Assembly (NCBI GenBank): GCA_903913315.1
Contig: CAIWKX010000028.1
Coordinates: 1 to 64,000 of the forward strand
Direction of reading: 5' to 3'
Length of the DNA stretch: 64,000 bases
DNA from: an uncultured Bacteroidota bacterium
GTDB lineage: Bacteria; Bacteroidota; Bacteroidia; Flavobacteriales; Flavobacteriaceae
The position numbers were made by a program, and so were the translations under genes. Positions 50,480 through 60,536 of this stretch are shown in pieces; position 1 is the first letter of the stretch, and every line of letters begins with the position of its first letter. The notes under the pieces were generated by a model, which made no database searches, was not told the DNA's origin, and saw nothing but the letters and a program-made list of their open reading frames with translations.

Positions 50480-51349
50480 TTAAAAAACTCTATACATATT
50501 AAATCCGAAGAAAATACCTTTACCACCATTAATTCCAGATGCAGTTGTATAATAAGCAACATCATTCATTGTTTGGCTATTAGATAATACTAATTGAAAC
50601 ACATGTCCTCCTGTTTCAATATCTAAACCTAAAGTCATAGGATTATGATATGGATAAGTATATGCTTCTGGAAGATTTACTCTTGCTGCATAGTCTAAAT
50701 TAACACTTAATCTTTTTGAAATTTTACATCTTGCACCAGTTCCAACCAAATAAGTATTTTTCTGATCTGTAAGTTCATCATATAAATTTTTATGAACCAA
50801 AATTGGATTCACTTCAAGTGATATCGAATTATTAATTTTTCTTGAAATAATTAATTGAGAAGTATAGGCGAAACGATCATCAGTTCTTAACTCAGGATAT
50901 AAATCTGTTTTTAAATCACTTCTTATATCCATAGTATTGTACCCTACAATTGTAACAGGAAAACCACCATCCATTTGATTAGCAAATTTATATTTAGCCG
51001 CTAATTCATATGTTTTTTGAAAAGTATGTCTTGACAAACCTAAAGATAACCAATTGGTAACACCGTATATACCACCAAACTTAGTAAAAGCAGCATCTAA
51101 ACCAAAAAAGTTATTTAGACCATTAGTTAAATCACCAAAACGGTGAGAAACTAGAAAGTAAAATTCTCCTTTTTGAGGAAGTTTTGTCGATTGCATGTTG
51201 GCAATTTGCAACCCTTTGAAAGCTGCAGATGAGATCTCTTTTTTGTCCGATTTTGTGGCATTTAATTCATTCATCAAATCGTCTTGTGCATTGGCAAACC
51301 CAAAGCAAAAAAGAAAGAAAACAGAAAGTGTAATTTTTAGTAGTTTCAT
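50480..51349 (-). CDS. DUF5777-type outer membrane beta-barrel protein
   Basis: Signal peptide; LPQKGEFYFLVSHRFGDLTNGLNNFFGLD...WLSLGLSRHTFQKTYELAAKYKF. Confidence 0.75.
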   Translation of the reverse strand: MKLLKITLSVFFLFCFGFANAQDDLMNELNATKSDKKEISSAAFKGLQIANMQSTKLPQKGEFYFLVSHRFGDLTNGLNNFFGLDAAFTKFGGIYGVTNWLSLGLSRHTFQKTYELAAKYKFANQMDGGFPVTIVGYNTMDIRSDLKTDLYPELRTDDRFAYTSQLIISRKINNSISLEVNPILVHKNLYDELTDQKNTYLVGTGARCKISKRLSVNLDYAARVNLPEAYTYPYHNPMTLGLDIETGGHVFQLVLSNSQTMNDVAYYTTASGINGGKGIFFGFNMYRVF

Positions 51350-51361
51350 TTTTTTAATTAA

Positions 51362-51766
51362 TTATTTATTTATAGAACATTGATCTAATTTTAATTCGCC
51401 CAAAAGGTCATCATAACCAACCACTCTACCTTTGATTGTTAAAGATTGACCACTTTTGACAGAAGCATCAGCTGTGGTAAAACCACAGTTAACTGTTCCA
51501 TCAACAATTACTTCTTTGTCTTTAACAGAAGAAACTACTCCAGTAATAGCAACTGGTTTTTCAAGATATTTTTTGTTTGCTGCATCAGCATTAGCCGTAA
51601 ATTCAGCAATAATATCTTTTGTTTTTAATGTAAATGCGGCTGCTTCTGATTTAACATCTCTTTTACCAAGATTATTAACCATATAATCTTTTATAATTGG
51701 TAAAATGAAATAACCTCCGACAACTAATACGAGAAGTATAAGTGCAATTTTAAGTTTTTTACTCAT
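51362..51766 (-). CDS. OB-fold (tRNA_anti-like) membrane-anchored protein
   Basis: N-terminal TM; KYLEKPVAITGVVSSVKDKEVIVDGTVNCGF...LTIKGRVVGYDDLLGELKLDQCSI. Confidence 0.75.
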   Translation of the reverse strand: MSKKLKIALILLVLVVGGYFILPIIKDYMVNNLGKRDVKSEAAAFTLKTKDIIAEFTANADAANKKYLEKPVAITGVVSSVKDKEVIVDGTVNCGFTTADASVKSGQSLTIKGRVVGYDDLLGELKLDQCSINK

Positions 51767-52045
51767 CCTAATTTAATGTTAATTTTTATAATAAAAAATG
51801 TTTTATTTTCATTTTTATACATCGCAAAAATAGATATTAAGAGCGATTATTAAAACTATTTTTCTTAATTTATTCTTAATTCACAATTTAAGAAATCAAT
51901 ATTTTTTATGATTTAACTAATGAAAAAGTGATTAATCACAATTTTAATGCATAATTCTCAAATAAAATAACAAAAAATAGATAAAACTTATTTTTAAGCT
52001 AAAAAAATGATGTTATCAGATTTAATATTATAAAAAATGCTGCGC

Positions 52046-54229
52046 TTACAAAACTAAAAGTCCAAATTCCCGTAATGTTATAAATGGTTTAGAATACCAA
52101 AACAATTCAAAATTTTCAAACGATGTTTCAAAATCAGATTTCAACTGTGTAAATGTTAGTTTGTAATCATTAAAAACAGAAATGGTTTCTAATGTTTTGA
52201 TTAACCATTGTGCTTTGTCTTTATCTAATGAAATTTCAAAAGATTCGCTTTTATCGTGAAAAGTTAATTTCGTCATTTCCCAAGAATTCCCTTTTTTAGA
52301 TTTGATAAATGCTTCTGAAATAGGCTTTCCTCCTATCCAAACAATTTTGGCAGAGGATTTGATATTGAAATCTGTTTCTTTTTCCAAGCAAGTAACAATA
52401 TAATCAGCAGGGATTTTAGTGTTTGGAATTTTAAAGTCAAACCAGTCTTGTAAAGGATAATCAAAACAAATTCCGTGCATGTAATTGAACAATGATTTCT
52501 TTAATCCAAAACTAAATTTATCATGATTGATACCTGTTTTGTCTTTGAAATTGATATCGTTATTGGCAAAAGTGATTTCGTTTTGTTCTGGAATTACTCC
52601 AAACTCTTCGGGAAACATTCCTATTGGCGAATGTGTTGTCATGGCAAATTGATGCCAAAAACCGCTTTGTAAAATTCCTAATTCAAACAATTGACGTACC
52701 ATTTCTAAACTATCGACCGTCTCTTGAATGGTTTGTGTTGGATAACCATACATTAAATAGGCATGAACCATAATACCACTTTCAGTGAAATTGCTTGTTA
52801 CCTGAGCTACTTGTTCAACGGTTACACCTTTTTTTATCAATTCTAAAAGTCGGTCGGAAGCTACTTCCAATCCACCTGAAACCGCAATGCAACCAGATTC
52901 TTTTAATAAAACACATAAATCAGCTGTAAAACTTTTTTCAAATCTAATATTGGTCCACCAAGTGACTACTACCTTTCGTTTGATGATTTCCAAAGCCACT
53001 TCTCGCATTAAAGCCGGAGGTGCGGCCTCATCAACAAAATGAAATCCATTTTCACCCGTTTGCGCAATCATTTCCTCAATTCTATCCACTAGAATTTTAG
53101 CAGCAATAGGTTCGTAAAGTTTAATATAATCCAAAGAGATATCACAAAACGTACATTTTCCCCAATAACATCCGTGCGCCATGGTGAGTTTATTCCATCG
53201 ACCATCGCTCCATAAACTGTGCATTGGATTCGCAATTTCAATAACTGAAATGTATTTATCTAACAGCAAATCTGAATAATCGGGTGTTCCAACTTCACTT
53301 TGTTTGTAATCTGATTTTGTAGAATTGTTTTTATAAACTACTTTACCCTCTTCTAGAAGAAAAGTACGTTTATATTCTTTATCAATTATCACTTGTATAT
53401 TATCAATTATCAATTGAATCGGTAGTTCGCCGTCATCTAAAGTAATAAAATCGAAGAATTCAAAAACACGTTTATCTTTTAATTCCCGAAGTTCTGTATT
53501 TGGGAAACCACCACCCATGGCAATTTTAACTTCAGGAAAATATTTTTTAATAAATTGAGCCGAACGAAAAGCACTGTATAAATTGCCCGGAAACGGTACC
53601 GAAAAACAGATCAATTTAGGTTGTACTTTTTCAATTCTTCCTTTTAGAATTTTAAGTGTAATTTTGTCAATATAAGTACTTTCTTTTTGCAAATGTTGAT
53701 ACAATTCATCAAAGGAATTGGCACTTCTTCCTAAACGTTCAGCATAGCGACTGAACCCAAAGTTTTCATCAATACATTCTACTATAAAATCGGACAAATC
53801 TTCTAGAAATAATGTACATAAATATTTGGCTTTATCTTGTATTCCCATTATTCCAAAAGCCCATTCCATATCGTCAAGTTGTGAAAATCGAGACGCTTCT
53901 GGAAGAAAATTTCCGGAGCAAATTTGACGTGCTAGCGATGGATTTTTTCCTTGAAGAAATTCAATTACAGACTCTATAGTTTTGCTGTAGCCCTCTTGAA
54001 GAGAATATATTCGTTGAAGGTTATTCTCTGTAAGTTGTAATTGGCTAACTGTTGAAAAAATATTTTGTAATCCTTCTTTTGAAAACAATTCTAAAATCAC
54101 TTCAATTCCCAAATCCATTTGAAAAGCCGATATACTTTTGGTATTTAGAAACCCTTTTATATAAGCCGTTGCTGGATACGGAGTATTAAGTTGTGTAAAA
54201 GGAGGCGTTATTAAGAGAATATCTTTCAA
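52046..54229 (-). CDS. B12-binding domain radical SAM protein
   Basis: CYWGKCTFCDISLDYIK radical SAM motif; N-terminal ILLITPPFTQLNTPYPATAYIKGFL. TTG start at 54229 (MKDILLITPP) proposed. Confidence 0.88.
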   Translation of the reverse strand: MKDILLITPPFTQLNTPYPATAYIKGFLNTKSISAFQMDLGIEVILELFSKEGLQNIFSTVSQLQLTENNLQRIYSLQEGYSKTIESVIEFLQGKNPSLARQICSGNFLPEASRFSQLDDMEWAFGIMGIQDKAKYLCTLFLEDLSDFIVECIDENFGFSRYAERLGRSANSFDELYQHLQKESTYIDKITLKILKGRIEKVQPKLICFSVPFPGNLYSAFRSAQFIKKYFPEVKIAMGGGFPNTELRELKDKRVFEFFDFITLDDGELPIQLIIDNIQVIIDKEYKRTFLLEEGKVVYKNNSTKSDYKQSEVGTPDYSDLLLDKYISVIEIANPMHSLWSDGRWNKLTMAHGCYWGKCTFCDISLDYIKLYEPIAAKILVDRIEEMIAQTGENGFHFVDEAAPPALMREVALEIIKRKVVVTWWTNIRFEKSFTADLCVLLKESGCIAVSGGLEVASDRLLELIKKGVTVEQVAQVTSNFTESGIMVHAYLMYGYPTQTIQETVDSLEMVRQLFELGILQSGFWHQFAMTTHSPIGMFPEEFGVIPEQNEITFANNDINFKDKTGINHDKFSFGLKKSLFNYMHGICFDYPLQDWFDFKIPNTKIPADYIVTCLEKETDFNIKSSAKIVWIGGKPISEAFIKSKKGNSWEMTKLTFHDKSESFEISLDKDKAQWLIKTLETISVFNDYKLTFTQLKSDFETSFENFELFWYSKPFITLREFGLLVL

Positions 54230-54342
54230 TAGAATGGTTTTTTGCAAAAGTAAAATTAATATTCTAGGAATTAACAATTATTGCGAAAATTGAATTTGTA
54301 AATTGAAATCTAATTTTAAGTACTTTTGTAAAAAAATAACCA

Positions 54343-55932
54343 ATGTCAAGCGATTATATTAGCTATCAAAAATCAGGATATTTCACTAAATTAATTACCG
54401 ATTATTTAGATGAAAAGTCAGAGTTAAAACAATTATATAATCGTTTTCCAAAGATTAAAAATTTCAAAGACCAAATTGAGGAAAAACTTAACAATTTCTC
54501 TTTTGAAATTAGGCAAGTTTTAGTTTCTGAATTAGAGAAACAATATTCTAATTTTGAAGTTTCTGAAATTACATTAAATAATATTACTCTATTAAAAGAT
54601 TCCAAAACTTTTACAGTAACAACTGGACATCAACTAAATCTATTTACAGGTCCATTGTATTTCTTGTATAAAATTGTTTCTACTATCAATCTATGTAAAG
54701 AATTAAAATCAAATTATCCTGAATATAATTTTGTTCCAATTTATTGGATGGCTACAGAAGATCATGATTTTGAAGAAATCAATTATTTCAACTTTAAAAA
54801 TAAAAAAATCAAATGGAATTGTGAAAGCTTTGGTCCTGTAGGAAGACTTTCAACTAATAATTTAAATGAAGCTTTTAAAAATTTTTCAAATGAAATAGGA
54901 ATTGGTGAAAATGCAGAATATCTAAAATATTTATTCCAAAAATCTTATTTAGAACATTCTAATTTAGCTGATGCTACACGATTCTTAGCTAATGAATTAT
55001 TTAAAGCTGAAGGGCTAGTAATCCTTGATGGAGATTCAATTGACTTGAAAAAGTTGTTTATTCCTTATATAAGAAGAGAACTTTTAGAACAAACTTCATT
55101 TAAGAAAGTTACCGAAACCATTACACTTTTAAAAGACTATTTTGTTCAAGTAAATCCACGTGAAATTAATTTGTTTTACATTGATCATAATCTTCGTGAA
55201 CGAATTGTTTATGAAAATGGGATTTATAAAATCAATAATACTTCCCTACAATTTAGTGAAAGTGAAATTTTAGACGAATTAAAAAATCATCCTGATAAAT
55301 TTAGTCCTAATGTAATTTTACGCCCATTATATCAGGAAATTATTTTACCTAACCTATGTTACATTGGCGGTGGTGGTGAATTAGCTTATTGGTTGGAATT
55401 AAAGTCAAATTTTGAAGAAAACAACGTTACTTTTCCAATACTTTTACTTCGGAATTCTGTCCTATTGACTACAAAAAAACAAGCCGATAAAGCAGCTAAT
55501 TTAAATTTGAGCTGGGCAGATTTATTTTCAAATCAACAAGAGTTATTCAATAAAAAAACAAAAGAATTTTCTAGTTTAAAAATAGATTTTACGGAACAAA
55601 AGGAAGTTTTGAAAAAACAATTTGAAAATTTATCATCAATAGCTAATCAAACAGACAAATCGTTTATTGGTGCCGTAAAAGCACAAGAAACTAAACAAAT
55701 AAAAGGTGTTGAAAATTTAGAAAAAAGGTTGTTAAAGGCTGAAAAAAGAGTTCATGCAGATAAATTGGACCGCATTTTATTACTTCAAAATGAATTGTTT
55801 CCAAACCAAAGTTTACAAGAACGAAAATCTAACTTTTCTGAGTTTTATTTGGAATATGGACAAAAATTATTCTCCTTATTGTTACTAAAATTAAAACCAT
55901 TAAAACAAGAGTTTAAAGTTTTAATACTCTAA
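54343..55932 (+). CDS. bshC: Putative cysteine ligase BshC (bacillithiol synthesis)
   Basis: TVTTGHQLNLFTGPLYFLYKIVSTINL; PIYWMATEDHDFEEINYF. Confidence 0.94.
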   Translation: MSSDYISYQKSGYFTKLITDYLDEKSELKQLYNRFPKIKNFKDQIEEKLNNFSFEIRQVLVSELEKQYSNFEVSEITLNNITLLKDSKTFTVTTGHQLNLFTGPLYFLYKIVSTINLCKELKSNYPEYNFVPIYWMATEDHDFEEINYFNFKNKKIKWNCESFGPVGRLSTNNLNEAFKNFSNEIGIGENAEYLKYLFQKSYLEHSNLADATRFLANELFKAEGLVILDGDSIDLKKLFIPYIRRELLEQTSFKKVTETITLLKDYFVQVNPREINLFYIDHNLRERIVYENGIYKINNTSLQFSESEILDELKNHPDKFSPNVILRPLYQEIILPNLCYIGGGGELAYWLELKSNFEENNVTFPILLLRNSVLLTTKKQADKAANLNLSWADLFSNQQELFNKKTKEFSSLKIDFTEQKEVLKKQFENLSSIANQTDKSFIGAVKAQETKQIKGVENLEKRLLKAEKRVHADKLDRILLLQNELFPNQSLQERKSNFSEFYLEYGQKLFSLLLLKLKPLKQEFKVLIL

Positions 55933-56027
55933 AAAAAAATATTTTCTTTAATAGTCTAACATAATTATTACATAGAATATAAACTAGAAAAAAGTTACTA
56001 TTTGCAAATAAAACTTTTAAAACTGAG

Positions 56028-56058
56028 TTTGTAACTTCAATCTAAAGTTGTACTTTCG
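56028..56058 (+). promoter_or_regulatory. Candidate Bacteroidota-type promoter of ndk
   Basis: TTTG (56028-56031), N19, TACTTTCG (56051-56058). Confidence 0.55.
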
Positions 56059-56092
56059 CACCCGAATTTAAAATAAATAAATTAAAATAAAA

Positions 56093-56512
56093 ATGGCTAC
56101 AAATAGAACATTTACAATGATTAAGCCTGATGCTGTTGAAAAAGGACACATCGGTGGGATTTTAAATATGATTGCTGAAGGTGGTTTCAAAATTGTTTCT
56201 TTGAAATTGACTCAATTAACTATAGCTGATGCTCAAGCCTTTTATGCTGTTCACGCTGCAAGACCATTTTTTGGTGAGTTAGTTGAATTCATGACAAGAG
56301 GACCAATCGTTGCTGCTATCTTAGAAAAAGATAATGCAGTTGAAGACTTTAGAAATTTAATTGGTGCTACTAATCCAGCTGATGCTGCTGAAGGAACAAT
56401 CCGTAAAAAATATGCAACTTCAATTGGAGAAAATGCAGTTCATGGTTCAGATTCTGATGAAAATGCAGCTATCGAAGGTGCTTTTCATTTTGCTGGAAGA
56501 GAGCAATTCTAA
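56093..56512 (+). CDS. ndk: Nucleoside-diphosphate kinase
   Basis: [32 protein letters not shown]. Confidence 0.97.
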   Translation: MATNRTFTMIKPDAVEKGHIGGILNMIAEGGFKIVSLKLTQLTIADAQAFYAVHAARPFFGELVEFMTRGPIVAAILEKDNAVEDFRNLIGATNPADAAEGTIRKKYATSIGENAVHGSDSDENAAIEGAFHFAGREQF

Positions 56513-56562
56513 TATTTAGCACAACAACTGACTGAGTTCAGTGATTAGAGTGCCTAAAAAAT

Positions 56563-56594
56563 AAAAAACCCGTTTCAATGAAACGGGTTTTTCT
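56563..56594. terminator. Bidirectional terminator
   Basis: AAAAAACCCGTTTCaatGAAACGGGTTTTT. Confidence 0.9.
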
Positions 56595-56889
56595 ATCTTA
56601 AAACTATTTCTTTTACGACTTCTTTTCGAAGTTCTTCGTTTAGCATGCTAATAATTTTTTGCTTCCCATAGCTCAATTCTTCTCTTAAAACAGCCGAAGT
56701 TAATTTAACATACAATGTACTTCCTTTCAGAATAACTTCTTGAGTATAACTATTTACACCATTTCCCATAAGTGACTTCCACGCTTGTTCCACATCAATT
56801 TTATCCATACCTGATTCCAATTTATTTTGTTGAATAAACTGTTGTAAAACTTCTGAAATAGAACTTTGATTGCTTAAACGTTTTGCCAT
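56593..56889 (-). CDS. DUF721 domain protein
   Basis: 98 aa; VEQAWKSLMGNGVNSYTQEVILKGSTLYVKLTSAVLREELSYGKQKIISMLNEEL. Confidence 0.88.
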   Translation of the reverse strand: MAKRLSNQSSISEVLQQFIQQNKLESGMDKIDVEQAWKSLMGNGVNSYTQEVILKGSTLYVKLTSAVLREELSYGKQKIISMLNEELRKEVVKEIVLR

Positions 56890-56910
56890 TTTTGAATAAT
56901 TAATTTTAAC

Positions 56911-57330
56911 CTATTTTATTGAAAAGGGGACTTGTCGTTTGTAATGATATTCTAAATTGGCTTTATTCTTAAGAACTAAAACAGAATCCTTAACTTCAAT
57001 AATTTCTTCTTTCCACTTTCCAAAATTAGTTGAATAATTTATATAAAAATCCCCTCCAACTTTTGAAATAGTAATATTCTCCTTTATATTATTAGTTAAA
57101 TAAGTTCCATTCAATTGCGGCATCACTTTTTGGCGAAATCCAATATTATTTTTGATTTCAAAAAAATCAATTGTTTCATTTACTTTATATTCCTTCTTAT
57201 CTCCTTGAGGAAGTTTAACTTTTTGAATCTCCCAATAACCATTTATTTTGGCAATATCTTTATCCGTGATAGTTTGCTTACAAGAAACTATTACTACTCC
57301 GATAAGGAAAAATACAATTATTTTTTTCAT
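56911..57330 (-). CDS. Lipocalin-like lipoprotein
   Basis: Lipobox VVIVSC; IAKINGYWEIQKVKLPQGDKKEY. Confidence 0.65.
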   Translation of the reverse strand: MKKIIVFFLIGVVIVSCKQTITDKDIAKINGYWEIQKVKLPQGDKKEYKVNETIDFFEIKNNIGFRQKVMPQLNGTYLTNNIKENITISKVGGDFYINYSTNFGKWKEEIIEVKDSVLVLKNKANLEYHYKRQVPFSIK

Positions 57331-57432
57331 AGTATAAATAAAATCTAAAATTACAATTTATTTTAAAGAATAAAAAAGTATTTTTGATTAAACCTATTTG
57401 CTATTAATTATTCAAATAAAATAAAATTTGCC

Positions 57433-58527
57433 ATGAATAAAATTTTACTCTTATTAATTATAACTCTTTTTATTTTAGGTTGTAGCGCTGAACATGCCAC
57501 AGACTCATCTCCAATAGTTGAATCCATGTACTTTCCTCCAAACGATGGCAGCAATACTTGGGAAACCAAAACTATTTCTGATTTAGGTTGGAATCAAGAT
57601 GCAGTACAACCTCTTTTAGATTATTTACAATTAAAAAACTCAAAATCTTTTATGATTTTAGTAAATGGCAGGATAGTAATGGAAAATTATTTTAATGGTC
57701 ATACTGCAACAACTCCTTGGTATTGGGCAAGTGCTGGTAAAACATTAACTTCAATTGTAACTGGAATTGCACAACAAGAAGGTTTTGTAAATATCAATAA
57801 TAAGGTTTCTGATTATATTGGGACAGGTTGGACAAGTGAAACTTTAGCTCAAGAAAATTTAATTACTTGCAAAAATTTATTATCAATGACTTCAGGCTTG
57901 GATGATGCTTACAATGACAATTCAGATTCAACGTTAGATGACTGCGTTATTCCTTCTTGTCTAATTTATAATGCAGATGCAGGCACCCGATGGGCTTATG
58001 ACAATGTATATGTAAAACTGCAAGATGTAGTTGCTAATGCAACGAACCAAACTTGGAGCAATTATTTCAACACAAAACTAAGTACTAAAATTGGTATGAC
58101 TGGTTCTTGGATTCAATCAGACAATAACAGCGTGTTTTGGAGCACCACAAGAAGTATGGCGCGGTTTGGTCTAATGGCACTAAACAATGGACTTTGGAAT
58201 GGAACACAAGTAATCAATCAAACCTATTTTAATTCTGCAACTAACACTTCACAGTCTATTAATCAAGCTTATGGCTATTTATGGTGGTTAAACGGAAAAG
58301 CAAGTTATCATTTACCACAGAGTCAATTGCAATTAAATGGGAGTATAATTCCACACGGACCAAATGATATGTTTATGGCATTAGGGAAAAACGACCAAAA
58401 AATATATGTTATTCCAAGTAGGAAAATGGTAGTAATTAGGATGGGGAACGCTGCAGATTCTGTAAATATGGCATTATCAAATTTTGATGATGCTCTTTGG
58501 CAAAAAATAAGTGCCTTATATCAATAG
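57433..58527 (+). CDS. Serine hydrolase (beta-lactamase/class C family) lipoprotein
   Basis: Lipobox ILGC; SAGKTLTSIVTGIAQQEG (SxxK); YDNVYVKL; HGPNDMFMALGKNDQKIYVIPS. Confidence 0.9.
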   Translation: MNKILLLLIITLFILGCSAEHATDSSPIVESMYFPPNDGSNTWETKTISDLGWNQDAVQPLLDYLQLKNSKSFMILVNGRIVMENYFNGHTATTPWYWASAGKTLTSIVTGIAQQEGFVNINNKVSDYIGTGWTSETLAQENLITCKNLLSMTSGLDDAYNDNSDSTLDDCVIPSCLIYNADAGTRWAYDNVYVKLQDVVANATNQTWSNYFNTKLSTKIGMTGSWIQSDNNSVFWSTTRSMARFGLMALNNGLWNGTQVINQTYFNSATNTSQSINQAYGYLWWLNGKASYHLPQSQLQLNGSIIPHGPNDMFMALGKNDQKIYVIPSRKMVVIRMGNAADSVNMALSNFDDALWQKISALYQ

Positions 58528-58540
58528 GGCACTCTGTAAT

Positions 58541-58729
58541 CTATTTGAATCTTGAATTAAAGAATTTTATTAAAGCATAAAAAAACAAAATAAAAGTAAC
58601 AAGTTCTAATCCCATCGAAAAACTAGCAAACCATTTCTCAATAAATTTAGCTAAAACTTCAATTACAAAGCAAATTAGAATCAATAGTAATGGAGAAGCA
58701 GATTTAAAAAATAAAAAAAACCTATTCAT
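58541..58729 (-). CDS. Small membrane protein downstream of ftsY
   Basis: 62-aa ORF with two hydrophobic segments; starts 7 nt after the ftsY stop. Confidence 0.5.
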   Translation of the reverse strand: MNRFFLFFKSASPLLLILICFVIEVLAKFIEKWFASFSMGLELVTFILFFYALIKFFNSRFK

Positions 58730-58736
58730 ACGCTAA

Positions 58737-59690
58737 TTATTTAAAGAAACTGTCTACAAATTCATATTTATTAAACACTTGTAAATCTTCAATACCTTCG
58801 CCCACACCTATATATTTTACAGGAATTTGAAATTGATCGGAAATACCAATTACTACACCACCCTTTGCCGTCCCATCTAATTTAGTTACAGCTAAACATG
58901 AAACTTCTGTTGCAGCTGTAAATTGTTTTGCTTGTTCAAAAGCATTTTGACCTGTAGAACCATCTAAAACTAAAAGTACATCATGAGGAGCCTCTTCCGA
59001 TACTTTTTGCATTACACGCTTTACTTTAGAAAGCTCACTCATCAAACCAACTTTATTATGTAAACGACCAGCAGTGTCTATAATAACAACATCTGCGTTT
59101 TGAGAAATTGCGCTTTGCAAAGTATCAAAGGCAACCGACGCAGGATCACTTCCCATTTGTTGTTTTACAATAGGAACCCCTACTCTATCAGCCCAAATTT
59201 GTAATTGATCAATTGCTGCGGCTCTAAAAGTATCGGCGGCACCAAGAACAACTTTATATCCAGCTTTTTTGAATTGATAAGCTAATTTTCCAATAGTTGT
59301 TGTTTTTCCAACACCATTTACACCAACAACCATAATCACATACGGCTTTTTGTTGGCTGAAATTTTAAATTCCGATTCTTCACCCGATTTAGTTTCAGAT
59401 AAAAGTCCTGATATTTCTTCACGAAGAATTTGATTTAATTCATCAGTTCCTAGATATTTATCATTGGAAACCCTTTCTTCAATACGCTTGATTATTTTCA
59501 AAGTAGTTTCAACACCTACATCAGAAGAAACTAGAATTTCTTCTAGGTTATCTAAAACTTCATCATCAACTTTAGACTTTCCGGCAATAACTTTAGTAAA
59601 TTTAGAAAAAAACGAAGTCTTTGTTTTCTCTAAACCTTTATCTAATGTTTCCTTTTTTTCTGAGGAAAATATTCTTTTAAAAAAACTCAT
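58737..59690 (-). CDS. ftsY: Signal recognition particle receptor FtsY
   Basis: VVGVNGVGKTTTIGKLAYQFK; AADTFRAAAIDQLQIWADRVGV; DTAGRLHNK; TKLDGTAKGG. Confidence 0.96.
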   Translation of the reverse strand: MSFFKRIFSSEKKETLDKGLEKTKTSFFSKFTKVIAGKSKVDDEVLDNLEEILVSSDVGVETTLKIIKRIEERVSNDKYLGTDELNQILREEISGLLSETKSGEESEFKISANKKPYVIMVVGVNGVGKTTTIGKLAYQFKKAGYKVVLGAADTFRAAAIDQLQIWADRVGVPIVKQQMGSDPASVAFDTLQSAISQNADVVIIDTAGRLHNKVGLMSELSKVKRVMQKVSEEAPHDVLLVLDGSTGQNAFEQAKQFTAATEVSCLAVTKLDGTAKGGVVIGISDQFQIPVKYIGVGEGIEDLQVFNKYEFVDSFFK

Positions 59691-59770
59691 TTATATAATT
59701 TATGTTTTAGAAATAAGGAATTAAAAATAACTTTTTACCTTACAAATAAAATTAGAGACAAATATAAAAA

Positions 59771-59802
59771 TAAAAAAGCTACCCGTAAGAAAGTAGCTTT
59801 GA
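59771..59802 (-). terminator. Rho-independent terminator for the rpmB-rpmG-DUF4295 operon
   Basis: AAAAAAGCTACccgtaagaaaGTAGCTTT, read on the minus strand. Confidence 0.7.
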
Positions 59803-59821
59803 TATAAATTTTATTTAGGAT

Positions 59822-59974
59822 TTATTTCTTTTGCAAGAAAGCATCCACCTCTTCTGGAGTCATAATGCTTTCAACGAAAGTATATGCACCTGTTTTAGGA
59901 GACTTAACCATTTTAATAGCTTTGGTTAATCTTTTAGAAGCTGTCTGTAATGTTGCAACGGTCTTTTTTGCCAT
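59822..59974 (-). CDS. DUF4295 small protein (missed by the ORF track, 50 aa)
   Basis: MAKKTVATLQTASKRLTKAIKMVKSPKTGAYTFVESIMTPEEVDAFLQKK; located just downstream of rpmG. Confidence 0.85.
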   Translation of the reverse strand: MAKKTVATLQTASKRLTKAIKMVKSPKTGAYTFVESIMTPEEVDAFLQKK

Positions 59975-60015
59975 GATTCAATGAGTATTTGAAATTTTAT
60001 AAGAAAAATTTCTAA

Positions 60016-60198
60016 TTATTTAATTTCTTTATGAACAGTCATTCTCTTTAAGATTGGATTAAATTTTTTAATCTCTAATCTATCTGGAGTATTCTTTTTG
60101 TTTTTGTTTGTAATGTAACGAGAAGTTCCTGGAAGACCAGTTGCTTTGTGTTCTGTACATTCTAAAATTACTTGAATTCTATTACCTTTCTTTGCCAT
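60016..60198 (-). CDS. rpmG: 50S ribosomal protein L33
   Basis: [48 protein letters not shown]. Confidence 0.96.
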   Translation of the reverse strand: MAKKGNRIQVILECTEHKATGLPGTSRYITNKNKKNTPDRLEIKKFNPILKRMTVHKEIK

Positions 60199-60225
60199 CT
60201 TACTTTATTTTTATTGGATGAAGGA

Positions 60226-60462
60226 TTATTTAATAAATCCGTTAGCTTTTGCCGTTTTCAACACAGCAGCTAATCCATTTTTATTGATTGTTTTAATTGT
60301 AGAAGCAGCTACTCTCAAAGTAACCCATCTGTCTTCTTCAGCAAGATAGAAACGTTTTTTAACTAAGTTTACAGAAAATTTTCTCTTAGTTTTGTTCATT
60401 GCGTGAGAAACATTATTTCCTACCATCGCTCTTTTACCTGTAAGGTCACAAACTCTTGACAT
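60226..60462 (-). CDS. rpmB: 50S ribosomal protein L28
   Basis: [33 protein letters not shown]. Confidence 0.96.
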   Translation of the reverse strand: MSRVCDLTGKRAMVGNNVSHAMNKTKRKFSVNLVKKRFYLAEEDRWVTLRVAASTIKTINKNGLAAVLKTAKANGFIK

Positions 60463-60536
60463 TATACTTATCTTTTATCGTTATTCAAATCGAGGGTGCA
60501 AAGAAACAAAAAAGAAACCTTATACACAAAAAAAAA

